A stretch of 64,000 bases of DNA from Phycisphaerae bacterium (GTDB lineage Bacteria > Planctomycetota > Phycisphaerae > Phycisphaerales > SM1A02): contig JAEUIT010000054.1 in NCBI GenBank assembly GCA_016795035.1, forward strand, positions 62,001-126,000, read 5' to 3'. How positions within the stretch are numbered: the first letter of the stretch is position 1; each line of letters begins with the position of its first letter. The notes beneath the pieces were generated by a model. That model ran no database searches and was not told where the DNA came from. It worked only from the letters and a program-made list of their open reading frames with translations. Of this stretch, positions 7,485 to 17,465 are shown one piece after another. A program made the position numbers and the translations under genes.

Positions 7485-10388
7485 ATGGCCGCCGGCGATC
7501 GGATCACGGACGAAGCCCGCGAGGCGCTCTATGACGCCTACCTCACGCTGTTGGGTTCGGCCGACGTCGGCGATGCGGGCGACGACGGCGACCCGGGCGA
7601 CTTTCTCCGACGCCGCGGTGTCGTCGATCCCGATCTTGAGGCGCGCCTCTCCGCGTTGCGGGCCGCGCGCGGAAGCGTCGACGTTCCCGCACGTCACGCC
7701 GGAACCGACGATCGCCTCGTAGGCTCGCGAATCGCGGGCTTCCGGATCGATCGCGTTCTCGGCTCGGGCGGGATGGGCGTCGTCTACGAGGCAACCGAGC
7801 TCGCACTCGCTCGCAAGGTCGCGCTCAAGCTCCTCCGGCCGGAGGTCGCGGGAACCCCGGCGGCGCGGGAGCGGTTCGAGCGCGAAGCGAAGGCCATCGC
7901 CCGGCTCCGCCATCCGAGCGTCATCAGCGTGCATTCCCTGGGCGAGGTCGACGGCCTGCGCTATCTCGCGATGGAGCTCGTCGACGGCCGTTCGCTCGAC
8001 GCGCTCCTCCGCGACGCGACCGCCGAGGGGCGACCGCTCCCCACAACCACGGTCGTGCGCATGGGCGCCGCGCTCGCGGACGCACTTGCCGCCGCGCACG
8101 CCGCCGGCATCGTGCATCGCGACGTCAAGGCGTCGAATGTCCTCGTTGCAGCCGACGGACGCGTGCTCCTCGTCGACTTCGGCATAGCCCGCGACCTTTC
8201 GTCGCAGGCTGCAACGCTGACCGACGGTTTCGTCGGATCGCCCTATGCGATGGCCCCGGAGCGCATCGGCCGACGGGGCGAGGGCGCGCTCACCGACGAT
8301 CCGCGAGGCGACGTGTACGGCCTCGGGGTCGTCCTCTGGGAATGCCTCGCCGGGCGGCCGCCGTTCGAGGCCTCGAGCCTCGAAGCGCTCTTCCAGAGCA
8401 TCCTCGCGGACGAGCCGCCGTCCCTTCGTTCGCTCCGCCCGGACTTGGCGAAGGACCTCGAGACGGTCGTCGCGAAGGCAATGGCGAAGGACCCGGCGAA
8501 GCGCTATCAATCCGCGGGCGAACTCCGCGAAGACCTCCGGGCGCTCCTCGAGTTTCGTCCGATCCGCGCCCGCCCCAGCTCGCGCGCCGAACTCGCGGCC
8601 CGCTGGTTCCGGCGCCGGCCCGCGCTCACGGCCGCGCTCGTGGTCGGCGCCGCGGCGGCACTCGTCCTCTCGATCGCGCTTCTGGTGCAACGGTCGACGC
8701 ACGAACGCGCCCGGGCGGCCCAGGCCAGCGCGGCGATCGATGACGCCCGCGCGCTTCTCCGCCAGGAACTCGCAGGCGCGGAGGCGCGCGCCCTGGTCGA
8801 GCGCCGCTACGACGCGCTCATCAGGCAACGTGGAGAGCGCTATCTCGATGACGCGGAGGATCGCGACCTCGAGTCGCTCGAGCGCGACGTCGCGAGCGCG
8901 CGACGCTCGAGCGCGGAGCGCTTCGACCGCGCGCTCGAGCTCGTGACTGCTGCGGAGCGGCTGGGCGCGTCGTCGGCCGACGTGCGCCGGCTGCGCGCCG
9001 AGCTCTATCGCGCGCGACACGACGCCGCGTCGGGCGAGCGCGACGACATCACGCGACGCGTCTTCGCGGAGCTCGTCGCCGCGAACGACGACCGCGGCGA
9101 TCTCGTCGCGTCGCTTACGGGTACGGCGTCGCTGCGCGTTGCGGTGTCGCCTCCGACGGCGCGGACGTGGCTCTTTCGGCTCGTCGAAGGCGGCGAACTC
9201 TCCCCGCCTCGCGAGCCGCGCACTCTCGCCCTTCCCTACCGCGGCGCTCTGCGCGATCTCGAGCCGGACGCGTGGGCGATCGAGGCCGACGCCTCCTCCG
9301 GGGCACTGCGACGCGGCGACCTTCTCCTCGAGATCGACGGAACGCCGGTGCGACGCCTCGTCGATCAGCTCGGTACGCGTGGCACCCGCGACCTCGTCGC
9401 TTCTGGCGGCGTTGTCCGGGGGCTGCGCGACGGCCGTCTCACGACCATCGCGATCGACCCGGCCTCGATCGATCCTGCGGCGCTCCGCGTCACGACGCGA
9501 CTCCTTCCCGCGCTCGACTCCGCGTTGCTCGCGCACGGCGGCGCCGACGGAATGCACCGGGCCGACGATCTTGCGCCGGGACGCTACGTCGTGGTCGCCC
9601 GCGCTGAGGACGGCGCGGAGGCGCGGATCCCGCTCGTACTTTCACCCGGCACCGAGCGCGAGATCACGGTGCGAATTCCGCCGCTCGCGGACTATCCGCC
9701 GGCGTGCGTGCTGCTCCACGCAGCTGACGATCCGCTCTGGATCATGCGCCACGAAGTGACCGTCGCCGAGTGGTTGGCGTTCGTGAACGACCCTGCCACG
9801 CTCGCCGAGATCGACGACGCCGACGGCTTCCTTCGCGTGCCACGGAGTCGCACCGAAGGCGTGCACTGTCCGCGCCTCGCCGACGGAACCTTTGGGGTCC
9901 CCGACGATTGGACTCCCTCGTGGCCAGCACTCGGCATCTCCTACGACGACGCGCTCGCGTACCTCGACTGGCGGAATCGGCGGGCCGAACGGGAGGGTTC
10001 GCCGTGGCGTGTCGCGCTGCCGACCTACGACGAGTGGCTCGTCGCGACCGGGGCGTCAGGCGCGACGCGTTGGGTGTTCGGCGATCGCTGGCGGCCGAAA
10101 TGGACGAGCTCGGTGTTCGCGCATCCGAAGCCGACGCCCGCGCCGGTCATGAGTTTCCCCGTCGACGAATCGGTCATCGGCGCCTACGACCTCGCGGGAA
10201 GCGTCGCCGAGTTCGTCGATTCGTGGTGGCGCGAGGATGTGGGACATCGCCGGCACGCCGGGGGCTCGTGGGCATTCGGCCAGTCGGATCGATTCGAGAT
10301 CAGCGCCGGCAACGGCATGCCCGCCTCGGCCCCGTCCGACGTCACCGGCGTTCGCCTCGTCGTGCGCCGCGCGAGGAGCGAGCCATGA
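7485..10388 (+). CDS. Ser/Thr protein kinase with C-terminal FGE-like domain
   Basis: A 967-residue transmembrane kinase. From the ATG at 7485, the Hanks domain covers about 80-365, with glycine loop GSGGMG near 93, ATP-binding Lys115, HRD at 211-213 and DFG at 231-233, all intact. A membrane helix follows at about 379-401, then a charged probable coiled coil, a PDZ-like stretch (GDLLLEIDGTPV), and a formylglycine-generating-enzyme/SUMF1-like domain from about 745 to the end. The usual FGE catalytic Cys after RGGSW is Ala here (AGGSWAFG), so this domain probably binds rather than catalyses. The stop overlaps the next start in ATGA. A GTG at 7455 is an alternative start. Confidence 0.88.
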   Translation: MAAGDRITDEAREALYDAYLTLLGSADVGDAGDDGDPGDFLRRRGVVDPDLEARLSALRAARGSVDVPARHAGTDDRLVGSRIAGFRIDRVLGSGGMGVVYEATELALARKVALKLLRPEVAGTPAARERFEREAKAIARLRHPSVISVHSLGEVDGLRYLAMELVDGRSLDALLRDATAEGRPLPTTTVVRMGAALADALAAAHAAGIVHRDVKASNVLVAADGRVLLVDFGIARDLSSQAATLTDGFVGSPYAMAPERIGRRGEGALTDDPRGDVYGLGVVLWECLAGRPPFEASSLEALFQSILADEPPSLRSLRPDLAKDLETVVAKAMAKDPAKRYQSAGELREDLRALLEFRPIRARPSSRAELAARWFRRRPALTAALVVGAAAALVLSIALLVQRSTHERARAAQASAAIDDARALLRQELAGAEARALVERRYDALIRQRGERYLDDAEDRDLESLERDVASARRSSAERFDRALELVTAAERLGASSADVRRLRAELYRARHDAASGERDDITRRVFAELVAANDDRGDLVASLTGTASLRVAVSPPTARTWLFRLVEGGELSPPREPRTLALPYRGALRDLEPDAWAIEADASSGALRRGDLLLEIDGTPVRRLVDQLGTRGTRDLVASGGVVRGLRDGRLTTIAIDPASIDPAALRVTTRLLPALDSALLAHGGADGMHRADDLAPGRYVVVARAEDGAEARIPLVLSPGTEREITVRIPPLADYPPACVLLHAADDPLWIMRHEVTVAEWLAFVNDPATLAEIDDADGFLRVPRSRTEGVHCPRLADGTFGVPDDWTPSWPALGISYDDALAYLDWRNRRAEREGSPWRVALPTYDEWLVATGASGATRWVFGDRWRPKWTSSVFAHPKPTPAPVMSFPVDESVIGAYDLAGSVAEFVDSWWREDVGHRRHAGGSWAFGQSDRFEISAGNGMPASAPSDVTGVRLVVRRARSEP

Positions 10389-10933
10389 GCGATGCGCCGG
10401 CCTCTGCCCGCGATCTCGTCGTTGCAGCCTCGCCGTACCTCGCGTCGATCGCGCGCGACGAGGCGGGGACGGCGCTTCTCCGATTCGAGTCGGTCGAGGA
10501 TCTCGTGCTCGGCATGCAGCAGACGGCGCTACGCATGCTCGACCGCTTCGAATGGCGCGGCGAAGAAGCCTTTCGCGCGTGGATGGCGCAGATCGCCCGT
10601 CGGCACCTGCACGCGCGGCGCGACCACTGGTTCGCCATCCGCCGACACGGCGGTGCGGTGCTGCGATTGACGCGCTCAGGCGTGTTCACGCCGCTTGCGA
10701 CGGAGATCGGCCCGCGCACGTTCGCGCAGCGGCGCGAGGATCTCGCGCTCGTGACGAAGGCACTGGACCTCCTCCTGCCGCGCGACCGCGATCTCGTCGT
10801 GTGGGCCTCGCAGGGTGTTGCACTCGCGGAGCAGGCGGAGCGGCTCGGACTCACGATCGACGCCACTCGCAAGGCGGCGACCCGCGCCACCGAGCGCCTG
10901 CGCGACGTCGTCGAAGTTATCCGCCGCAAATAG
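10385..10933 (+). CDS. ECF-type RNA polymerase sigma factor
   Basis: A 182-residue sigma factor. Region 2 is the segment SVEDLVLGMQQTALRMLDRF...FRAWMAQIARR, and the sigma4 helix-turn-helix lies near the end (LPRDRDLVVWASQGVALAEQAERLGLTIDATRK). It starts inside the kinase stop codon (ATGA at 10385-10388), so translation is probably coupled and the kinase may control it. Planctomycete ECF groups adjacent to Ser/Thr kinases are known. No anti-sigma gene is adjacent, which supports direct kinase control, but that is inference. Confidence 0.82.
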   Translation: MSDAPASARDLVVAASPYLASIARDEAGTALLRFESVEDLVLGMQQTALRMLDRFEWRGEEAFRAWMAQIARRHLHARRDHWFAIRRHGGAVLRLTRSGVFTPLATEIGPRTFAQRREDLALVTKALDLLLPRDRDLVVWASQGVALAEQAERLGLTIDATRKAATRATERLRDVVEVIRRK

Positions 10934-11002
10934 GCGACAAAGACGGGATTCGGCTGTCCGGATCCGGGGCGACCTCCCATTGGGCACGCGAGGAGCTCTC
11001 GC

Positions 11003-14000
11003 ATGCACCGTCCATACGCGCTGTCGTCCGTCCTTGTCTTGGGTCCCATCGTGGTGGTCGCCGGCCCCTGTCTCGCCGGCGGCGAGATCGTGACGTGGGA
11101 CGCCGCCGCACCAGGCGTGTGGAGCGTTCCCTTCAACTGGTCCGGCAACGCGGTTCCGACGCCTGCCGATGCCGTGCTGATCACGAGCGGCTCGACCATC
11201 ACGGTCGACGTCAATCCGACGATCGAAGCGTTCACGCTCGCGTCGGCTGCAACGACGATGCTGTGCAACGGACGGACGGTGAACGTCCTCATCAGCAATC
11301 CGCTGTCATGCTGCTCGAAAGTGCTCGACGGACAGCTCGACCTGACGTCGAGCACCTGGATCTGCCCCACCGCGTTTCAGGTGCAGGGGCTCGTCCGCGT
11401 GGCCAACAGCAACTTTGATGTGGGCGAGATCGCCATCCTGCCCGGCGGCGAGATGCGCACGATCGGGAACCAAGGCATCGACTCGCCGTTCACGATCTCT
11501 CCTGGCCTCGAAGAAGGGTTGCTCGCGGTGTCGCCCGGGACGTGGGTGCGGTTCGATCCCGGCGCGAAGCACCCGAACGGCACCATTCAGCAATACGGCC
11601 GCGTGCGAGTCGACAACACCGCGCTGGTCTACTTCAACGGATCGCATGACATCGTCGGCGGCGGATCGCTTCAACTCGTCGGACCAAACACGATCGTCGC
11701 TGGGTGGGCCGGCGGCGAGACGGTCGTATTCGAGATCTTCGTCGAAGGCGCCGGCACGCTCGGCAACAACTCGCTCAACTTCGAGACCGAGCCCACGTTC
11801 ACCGTCGTCGCGAACGGCCGCGCGCCGCTCTCGATCGACCCGGCGGCAAGCTTCGTGAATCGCAGCGCGCTCGTCGCGGCGTCGGGAAGCACGCTGCGTC
11901 TGCAACCCGCGACGTTCGACTCGAGCTGGTTCGGCGCCGAGATCCGCGCCGAGGACGGCGGCGTCGTCGAGCTGAACGCGTGCCTCCTCTATGACGGCTC
12001 CCTCGTGACCGAAGGAAGCGGACGCATCCGCGTCGTCGGCAACACCACCTCGTTGCAGGGCGTCCACACCGACAGCGGCCTGGACATCGCCGGCATTCTC
12101 GAGATCCCGAACGGCCTCGCACCGCGCTTCGTCGACACCCTCCACAACACCGGCGAGATCCGGCTCCTCGGCAGTGGCGCGAGCACGATCTTCTACGTCG
12201 ACAACGCGAACACGAACGGCGTCCGCCTCTCCGGCGGCGGCGAACTCGCACTCTCCGACTCGCCGACGAACGTGGTCGCGGCTTGGAACGGCGGCGAAAC
12301 GCTCACGAACGTCGACAACCTGATCCACGGCGCCGGCTCGCTGGGCAACAACAGCGTCAACTTCGTGAATCAGGCGGCCGGTCGCATCGAGGCCGATGCC
12401 ACGAACATCCTCGCGCTCGACCCGGCTGCAACGTTGATCAACGCGGGCGCCCTCCGTGCGGTCGCAGGCGGCACCCTGCGGCTTCAGCCCGCGACGTTCG
12501 ACGGCTCCGCGGCGACGTCCGTGATCGAGGCGCTCGCCGATTCGACGGTGGAACTGAATGCGGCGACGATCATCGGCGGACGCCTCCGATCCGAGGCGTC
12601 CGGGCGGGTCCGCGTGATCGGCAACACGACGACGTTGCAGGCGCCGAGCGACGGGCAACCGTTGACGATCGAAGGCATTCTCGAAGTGCCGAACGGAATT
12701 GCGCCTCGCCTGATTGACGGCATCGTGAACACGGGAGAGATCCGACTTCTGAGTTCCGGAGCGAACACGATCCTCTACGTAGACAACTCAGCGACGGGCG
12801 GCGTGCAGCTCACGGGCGGGGGCACCGTCTCGATGAGTTCGTCGAGCGGCAACATCGTCGCTGCCTGGAACGGCGGCGAAACGCTCACAAACGTCGACAA
12901 CCTGATCCGCGGCGGCGGATCGCTGGGGAACAACTCACTAAACCTCGTCAATGAGGTCGGCGGGCGCATCGAGGCGGACGTGGCCGCGATCCTCTTGATC
13001 GATCCGGCTGCAACGCTGACTAACGGTGGCGTCATCGCCGCCCGAGACGGCGCGACGCTGCGCCTCCAGCCGGCCCTCTTCGACCAACCGACCGAGACGG
13101 GCGTCATCGAGGCGCGCGAGGGGAGCGTCGTCGAACTGAATGGCGCGGCGCTCTATCGCGGGCTGCTCCGCGGCGTCGGCACCGGAGTCGTGCGGACGAT
13201 CAGCACCGCGTCGCTCCAAGGCGACGGAGCGGCGGCGCCGCTGGCGATCGAAGGCGCGGTCGAGATCCCCAACGGCACCTCGATCCGGCTCATCGACAAC
13301 ATCAAGAACAAGGGGGACATCCGCCTCCTCTCGACCGGCTCGAACGCGATCCTGTATGTCGACAACGCCGCGAGCGCGGGCGTGCAGCTCACCGGCGGCG
13401 GCACGGTCTCCCTCGGCGGTGTGGCCCCCAATCTCGTCACCGCGTGGAATGGAGGCGAGACGCTCACGAACGTCGACAACGTCATTCGCGGCGGCGGCTC
13501 GCTGGGAAACAACTCGATCCAACTCGTCAACCAAGGCACGATCCTCGCGGATCACGCGTCGCCGCTCGTCGTCGACGTTGCAGCCGGGTCGTGGACGAAC
13601 TCCGGAGCGCTCCACGTTGCGGCCGGATCGCTTCTCCGATCACAGGACGCGGTCGTCATGACCGGCGGAGAGATTGCCGCCGACGGCGAGTTCGAAGTCG
13701 TCCCGAACGTGGTGGCGATGAGCGGCGGAGCGGTGCGCGGAGCGGGCCGAGTGGATTCGAACCTGACCATGACGGGTGGCGTGATCAATCCGGGCTCAAC
13801 CTTCGGCGACAGCTCCACGGGCCGACTCACCATCGAAGGCAATGTCGGCATGGGCGCCGCCGCCGGCCTCGTGGCGGATCTCGGCGGCTACGTTCCGGGC
13901 GTGTCCTACGACGTCCTCGACGTCGACGGCTCGATCACGCTCGACGGCACGCTCACGATCTCCTTCGCAGACGGGTTCGAACCGTTCGTCGGCACGTCGT

Positions 14001-14293
14001 TCACGATCATCGCGGCCGACTCCGTCGTGGGCTCCTTTGACCAAGTCGTCGGCCCCGGCACCTTCAGCGTTCTCTATCGCGCCCACACGGTGACGGTCGT
14101 CGTGACGAGCGTCACACCTCCCTGCGTGCTCGGCGACCTCAACTGCGACGGCGACGTCAACGGCGCCGACCTCGGCACGCTGCTCGGTGCGTGGGGAACC
14201 TGCGCCGACTGCGAGAGCTGCAACGCGGACCTCGACGACGACTGCCAGGTCTCCGGTTCGGATCTCGCGATCCTGCTCGGCGCGTGGCAGTGA
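11003..14293 (+). CDS. Secreted repeat protein with C-terminal dockerin-like module
   Basis: A 1096-residue protein with a signal peptide at about 1-25. An AGGAG ribosome-binding site at 10991 fixes the start. The body is a beta-rich, Gly/Asn-rich passenger, probably a beta-helix, made of four units of about 193 residues; each carries AWNGGETLTNVDN...GSLGNN and LRLQPATFD-like anchors. The C-terminus has two calcium-loop-like segments, DLNCDGDVNGADL and DLDDDCQVSGSDL, each followed by LLGAW. This is dockerin-like and probably anchors or sorts the protein at the cell surface. No catalytic motif was seen. It may belong to the regulon of the upstream kinase/sigma pair. Confidence 0.82.
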   Translation: MHRPYALSSVLVLGPIVVVAGPCLAGGEIVTWDAAAPGVWSVPFNWSGNAVPTPADAVLITSGSTITVDVNPTIEAFTLASAATTMLCNGRTVNVLISNPLSCCSKVLDGQLDLTSSTWICPTAFQVQGLVRVANSNFDVGEIAILPGGEMRTIGNQGIDSPFTISPGLEEGLLAVSPGTWVRFDPGAKHPNGTIQQYGRVRVDNTALVYFNGSHDIVGGGSLQLVGPNTIVAGWAGGETVVFEIFVEGAGTLGNNSLNFETEPTFTVVANGRAPLSIDPAASFVNRSALVAASGSTLRLQPATFDSSWFGAEIRAEDGGVVELNACLLYDGSLVTEGSGRIRVVGNTTSLQGVHTDSGLDIAGILEIPNGLAPRFVDTLHNTGEIRLLGSGASTIFYVDNANTNGVRLSGGGELALSDSPTNVVAAWNGGETLTNVDNLIHGAGSLGNNSVNFVNQAAGRIEADATNILALDPAATLINAGALRAVAGGTLRLQPATFDGSAATSVIEALADSTVELNAATIIGGRLRSEASGRVRVIGNTTTLQAPSDGQPLTIEGILEVPNGIAPRLIDGIVNTGEIRLLSSGANTILYVDNSATGGVQLTGGGTVSMSSSSGNIVAAWNGGETLTNVDNLIRGGGSLGNNSLNLVNEVGGRIEADVAAILLIDPAATLTNGGVIAARDGATLRLQPALFDQPTETGVIEAREGSVVELNGAALYRGLLRGVGTGVVRTISTASLQGDGAAAPLAIEGAVEIPNGTSIRLIDNIKNKGDIRLLSTGSNAILYVDNAASAGVQLTGGGTVSLGGVAPNLVTAWNGGETLTNVDNVIRGGGSLGNNSIQLVNQGTILADHASPLVVDVAAGSWTNSGALHVAAGSLLRSQDAVVMTGGEIAADGEFEVVPNVVAMSGGAVRGAGRVDSNLTMTGGVINPGSTFGDSSTGRLTIEGNVGMGAAAGLVADLGGYVPGVSYDVLDVDGSITLDGTLTISFADGFEPFVGTSFTIIAADSVVGSFDQVVGPGTFSVLYRAHTVTVVVTSVTPPCVLGDLNCDGDVNGADLGTLLGAWGTCADCESCNADLDDDCQVSGSDLAILLGAWQ
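11692..13520. repeat. Four in-frame units of about 580 bp
   Basis: The codon for the conserved Trp of AWNGGE falls at about 11704, then 12284, 12866 and 13445, giving periods of about 580, 582 and 579 bp. The last three units are nearly identical at DNA level around the anchor (TGGAACGGCGGCGAAACGCT-like), so copy number could change by recombination. Confidence 0.8.
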
Positions 14294-14296
14294 GGA

Positions 14297-14460
14297 AGAG
14301 AGGAGTCAGGATTCAGGAGTCAGGAGTCAGGGGAAGAGCGCGCGGTCTCGGGCCGCGCGCATGGGTATTCAAGAAACAGGATTGGAAGTGAATACGTGTG
14401 CCGCGCGGTGCGGATGTGGTTGCCCACTGACTCCTGACTCCTGAATCCTGACTCCTCTCT
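14297..14460. repeat. Perfect 34-bp inverted repeat between convergent genes
   Basis: Arms at 14297-14330 and 14427-14460 are exact reverse complements, built from iterated AGGAGTCAGG / CCTGACTCCT. They are separated by 96 bp that include a GCGCGCGG...CCGCGCGC stem. The element fills the gap between the ends of two convergent genes and could act as a bidirectional terminator or be a mobile hairpin element. A related, less perfect copy lies at 34371-34461. Confidence 0.85.
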
Positions 14461-14468
14461 CCCGCACC

Positions 14469-17222
14469 TCAGCACCCTCCCCACGCTCCGAGCAGGATCG
14501 CGAGATCGTCCGGCCCCGTGGTGCCGCTTCCATTCAGGTCGGCACCCGGTCCGCCCCACGCGCCGAGGAGGAGGCCAAGGTCCGTCGGGCCGACGGTGCC
14601 GTCGTTGTCGAGATCGGCGCCGGGCGATGCCGGCGGCTCGCTTCGATAGACCCGAATCGTGCGAGGGCCGGCGCTGATGACTGCGACGGCAACGTCGAGA
14701 TCGCCGTCGCCGTCGGCGTCGAGCGCCGCGCAGTCCTGTGCGCCGGTCAGTGTGGGCACGGCCTTGGGCAGCGGGAGGATCGCGCTCCCCGTGGGAATCG
14801 ACATGGCGGCATAAGTGCCGAACTCGTTCGACAGGAGGTGCGGCAGCACGACGTCGGAGTCGGCGTCGCCGTCGAAGTCCGCGACTGCGATCGCGTTTGG
14901 CCACGCGCTCGGTGACGTGAACGGAATGCCGGCGGACAGGACGCCGTGGCCGTCGTTGAGATGCACCAGGAATCCGTTGAGGGTTCCGAGCGCGCCGTTC
15001 GAGGCGCATGCAACGTCGAGATCCCCGTCGCCGTCGAGGTCGGCGAGGGCGAGGTCGGACGGGCTGATCGAGGAGGTCGTCGTCGAGATCGTCGCCAACG
15101 CTCCGGTCGTCGACACCGACGCAACGCGGAGTTCGCCGCTGCCCGATCCGAGGCAGACGATCTCCGGCGAGCCGTCGCCGGTGAGATCCGCAATCGCGAG
15201 GCGCTGTGGCTGCGGCTGGACCGCCAGCGAGCCCGCCGGCGCGAACCCGCCGTTGCCGTCCCCGAAGAGCACGCTGAGGACGGTCGGGAATCCCCCCTGT
15301 GCAACGACGAGATCGGTGTGGCCGTCGCCGTTCGGGTCGAAGGGCGTCCCGTCGACCGCGCGAACCGCGATCGCGCTCGGCTGCGTCATCGTGAGGACAA
15401 GCGGGGTGCCGAACGATCCGCACTGCCCCGGCACGACCACGAGCCGGTTCGCGAGCGACTCGGCAACGACGAGATCTGGGCACGAGTCCCCCACCATGTC
15501 CGCGACATCGACGGTCACGGCGCCGAAGCTCGACACGTTGAGCGACCCGCCGTGCACGAAGGCACCGCCGTCGTTACGGAAGATCGAGATCGTTCCGATC
15601 GTCGAGATGAACACGGCGACGATGTCGTCATCGCCGTCAAGATCGATGTCCGCGACCTCGATGCGGCTCGGCGACCCGAAACCAGGCACCGTGTAAGGCG
15701 TGCCCCCGTCGAACGCGGGGATGCGGGCGACGCCCACGGTGATCTCGCCTTCGTCCTCGAGTCCGCCATCGTCCGCGATCACGTAGGGAATCGACGCGAC
15801 GCCCTCGAAGCAGTCGCTCGGATCGAAGACGACCGTCGGCGCGCCGTCCGGATCGGGCGGGCCGAGTCGCACCGAGCCCGGAGCGCTGGAGGCGTCGAAC
15901 GAGACGAGCGCGACCGCGTCGCCGTTCAGGTCAACGTCGTTCGCGAGCGGCCGGATCACGATGTCCGCGCCCGTCGGCTCGCCCCACGCGACATCATCGA
16001 CCGCGAACGGAGCGAGCTCCGACGACGTGGACTGCGCCGCGAGCTGCACGGCGGCTGCAACGTTGAGTCGTCCGGCGCCGAAGGTCGCATCCTCGCCGGC
16101 CGGTCCGAGGTCCTTGGCGGTCGTCCGCAGCACGAATTCGGCGGCGAGCGGCGCGAGGTTCGGGTTGGCGCTCCGCACGAGCGCCAGCGCCGCCGCGACG
16201 ATGGGCGACGCGAAGCTCGTCCCGTTCGGCGCGGCGTAGAGGCCGCCAAGCTTTGTGGTCTGGATCGCGACGCCCGGCGCGACGAGGTCGATGGCCGCGC
16301 CCGTGTTGGAGAAGACCGCGAGCGCGTCGGTCGAGTCGGTCGCGCCGACGACCGTCACGTTCGCCGGATCGAGCGATCCGAGCGATGACGCGGCGTTTCC
16401 CGCAGCCCACACGTAGTTCACGCCCTTCGAGAGGAGGTAGTCCGCGGTCGCGAACACCGTCGGGCTGAGCACGTTCGAGAAGCTCGCGTTGACGACGGTC
16501 GCGCCGTGATCCGCCGCCCAGATCGCGCCGGCGTTGATGTCCGAGAGGAATGCCGTGTCGCCCGGCTGGTTCGACACGCGGATTGGCATGAGCCGCACGC
16601 CGTGGCAGAGGCCGGCGATGCCGATGCCGTTGTTGGTCGCCGCCGCGACGCAGCCGGCGACTTCGGTGCCGTGGTCGGTGAGACCGTCGACGAGTCCGCC
16701 GTCGACCTGGGCGATGTCGTCGACGGCGTTGTAGCCTGCAACGAGGAGCGGCGCGAGATCCGGATGGTCGAGATCGATGCCGCTGTCGGCGACGGCAACG
16801 ACGAGATCCGCGTCGCCCGTCGTGACGGACCACGCGACCGGCGCGCCGATCTTCGCGAGGTGCCATTGCGACGCATACAGCGGATCGTTCGGCAGCGCTG
16901 CAACGGAGACGAGCCGATCGACCTCGACGAACGCATAGTCGCCGGTGACCTCGAGGCTTCGCGCCAACTCGTCGGCGGAGCGGCCCGGCGGCACGCGGAC
17001 GACGCGGCAGCCGATCGCGTCGAGCGTGCGGTGGGTGTCGCGCGCGACGCGGCGAATCGCGGCATCGGCGCGACTACGGGCGACCGTGGGCGGCACGCCG
17101 CGCGCGAGCAATTCCTCCACGCGTAACGGTCGGACGATAACCCGCGCATCGGGCGCCGCAGCATCGGCGCTCGACGCCATACCGAAGGCCACACCGATCG
17201 CCGCCGCGCACCAGGTCTTCAC
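14469..17222 (-). CDS. Secreted S8 subtilisin-like protease with FG-GAP repeats and dockerin-like tail
   Basis: A 917-residue secreted subtilase. The signal peptide is about 1-22 and a probable inhibitory prodomain runs to about 110. The catalytic domain has Asp146 (VADSGID), His184 (DHGTEVAG), oxyanion Asn276 (WAAGN) and Ser336 (NGTSFASP), all present. Downstream, about 500-880, are at least six calcium-binding FG-GAP/VCBS repeats of the form DxDGDGDLDV, which form an integrin-like beta-propeller. The C-terminus carries two D-x-D/N loops with LLGAWGG, matching the tail of the convergent repeat protein. It probably acts at the cell surface or outside the cell. Confidence 0.9.
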   Translation of the reverse strand: MKTWCAAAIGVAFGMASSADAAAPDARVIVRPLRVEELLARGVPPTVARSRADAAIRRVARDTHRTLDAIGCRVVRVPPGRSADELARSLEVTGDYAFVEVDRLVSVAALPNDPLYASQWHLAKIGAPVAWSVTTGDADLVVAVADSGIDLDHPDLAPLLVAGYNAVDDIAQVDGGLVDGLTDHGTEVAGCVAAATNNGIGIAGLCHGVRLMPIRVSNQPGDTAFLSDINAGAIWAADHGATVVNASFSNVLSPTVFATADYLLSKGVNYVWAAGNAASSLGSLDPANVTVVGATDSTDALAVFSNTGAAIDLVAPGVAIQTTKLGGLYAAPNGTSFASPIVAAALALVRSANPNLAPLAAEFVLRTTAKDLGPAGEDATFGAGRLNVAAAVQLAAQSTSSELAPFAVDDVAWGEPTGADIVIRPLANDVDLNGDAVALVSFDASSAPGSVRLGPPDPDGAPTVVFDPSDCFEGVASIPYVIADDGGLEDEGEITVGVARIPAFDGGTPYTVPGFGSPSRIEVADIDLDGDDDIVAVFISTIGTISIFRNDGGAFVHGGSLNVSSFGAVTVDVADMVGDSCPDLVVAESLANRLVVVPGQCGSFGTPLVLTMTQPSAIAVRAVDGTPFDPNGDGHTDLVVAQGGFPTVLSVLFGDGNGGFAPAGSLAVQPQPQRLAIADLTGDGSPEIVCLGSGSGELRVASVSTTGALATISTTTSSISPSDLALADLDGDGDLDVACASNGALGTLNGFLVHLNDGHGVLSAGIPFTSPSAWPNAIAVADFDGDADSDVVLPHLLSNEFGTYAAMSIPTGSAILPLPKAVPTLTGAQDCAALDADGDGDLDVAVAVISAGPRTIRVYRSEPPASPGADLDNDGTVGPTDLGLLLGAWGGPGADLNGSGTTGPDDLAILLGAWGGC

Positions 17223-17369
17223 GCATCACCTCCGCGGCTCGGAGATGCCGGCAGTTCGGACGGTCGTCACGCACCTGCGAACTTGGTTGGGATTCGTGTG
17301 ACGCTTGCGGGACCCGCCGAGTCGGGAGTGGGAGTGACTCCCGCGGCGCCTCCAGGAAGCAAACGACAA

Positions 17370-17419
17370 CCGCCAGGCCGCCGTGCGGGATCCTGCGATC
17401 CGGCTCGGGCGCCTGGCGG
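17370..17419 (-). terminator. Possible stem-loop terminator of the secretion locus
   Basis: A 9-bp perfect stem, CCGCCAGGC (17370-17378) with GCCTGGCGG (17411-17419), lies 47 bp past the gspG stop. On the minus strand it is followed by GTTGTCGTTTGC, not a clean T-run, so intrinsic termination is only plausible. Confidence 0.4.
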
Positions 17420-17465
17420 CTGCTTCGTTCGACGGGCTCGGTCGTTCGACGACCGGCGCCGCGTG

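Noticed and set aside
7404..9557. Long minus-strand open frame opposite the kinase gene
   Set aside because: Arg/Ala-rich translation with no motif, mirrors the true kinase frame; typical of high-G+C antisense frames. The same holds for other long antisense frames such as plus-strand 2429-3892.
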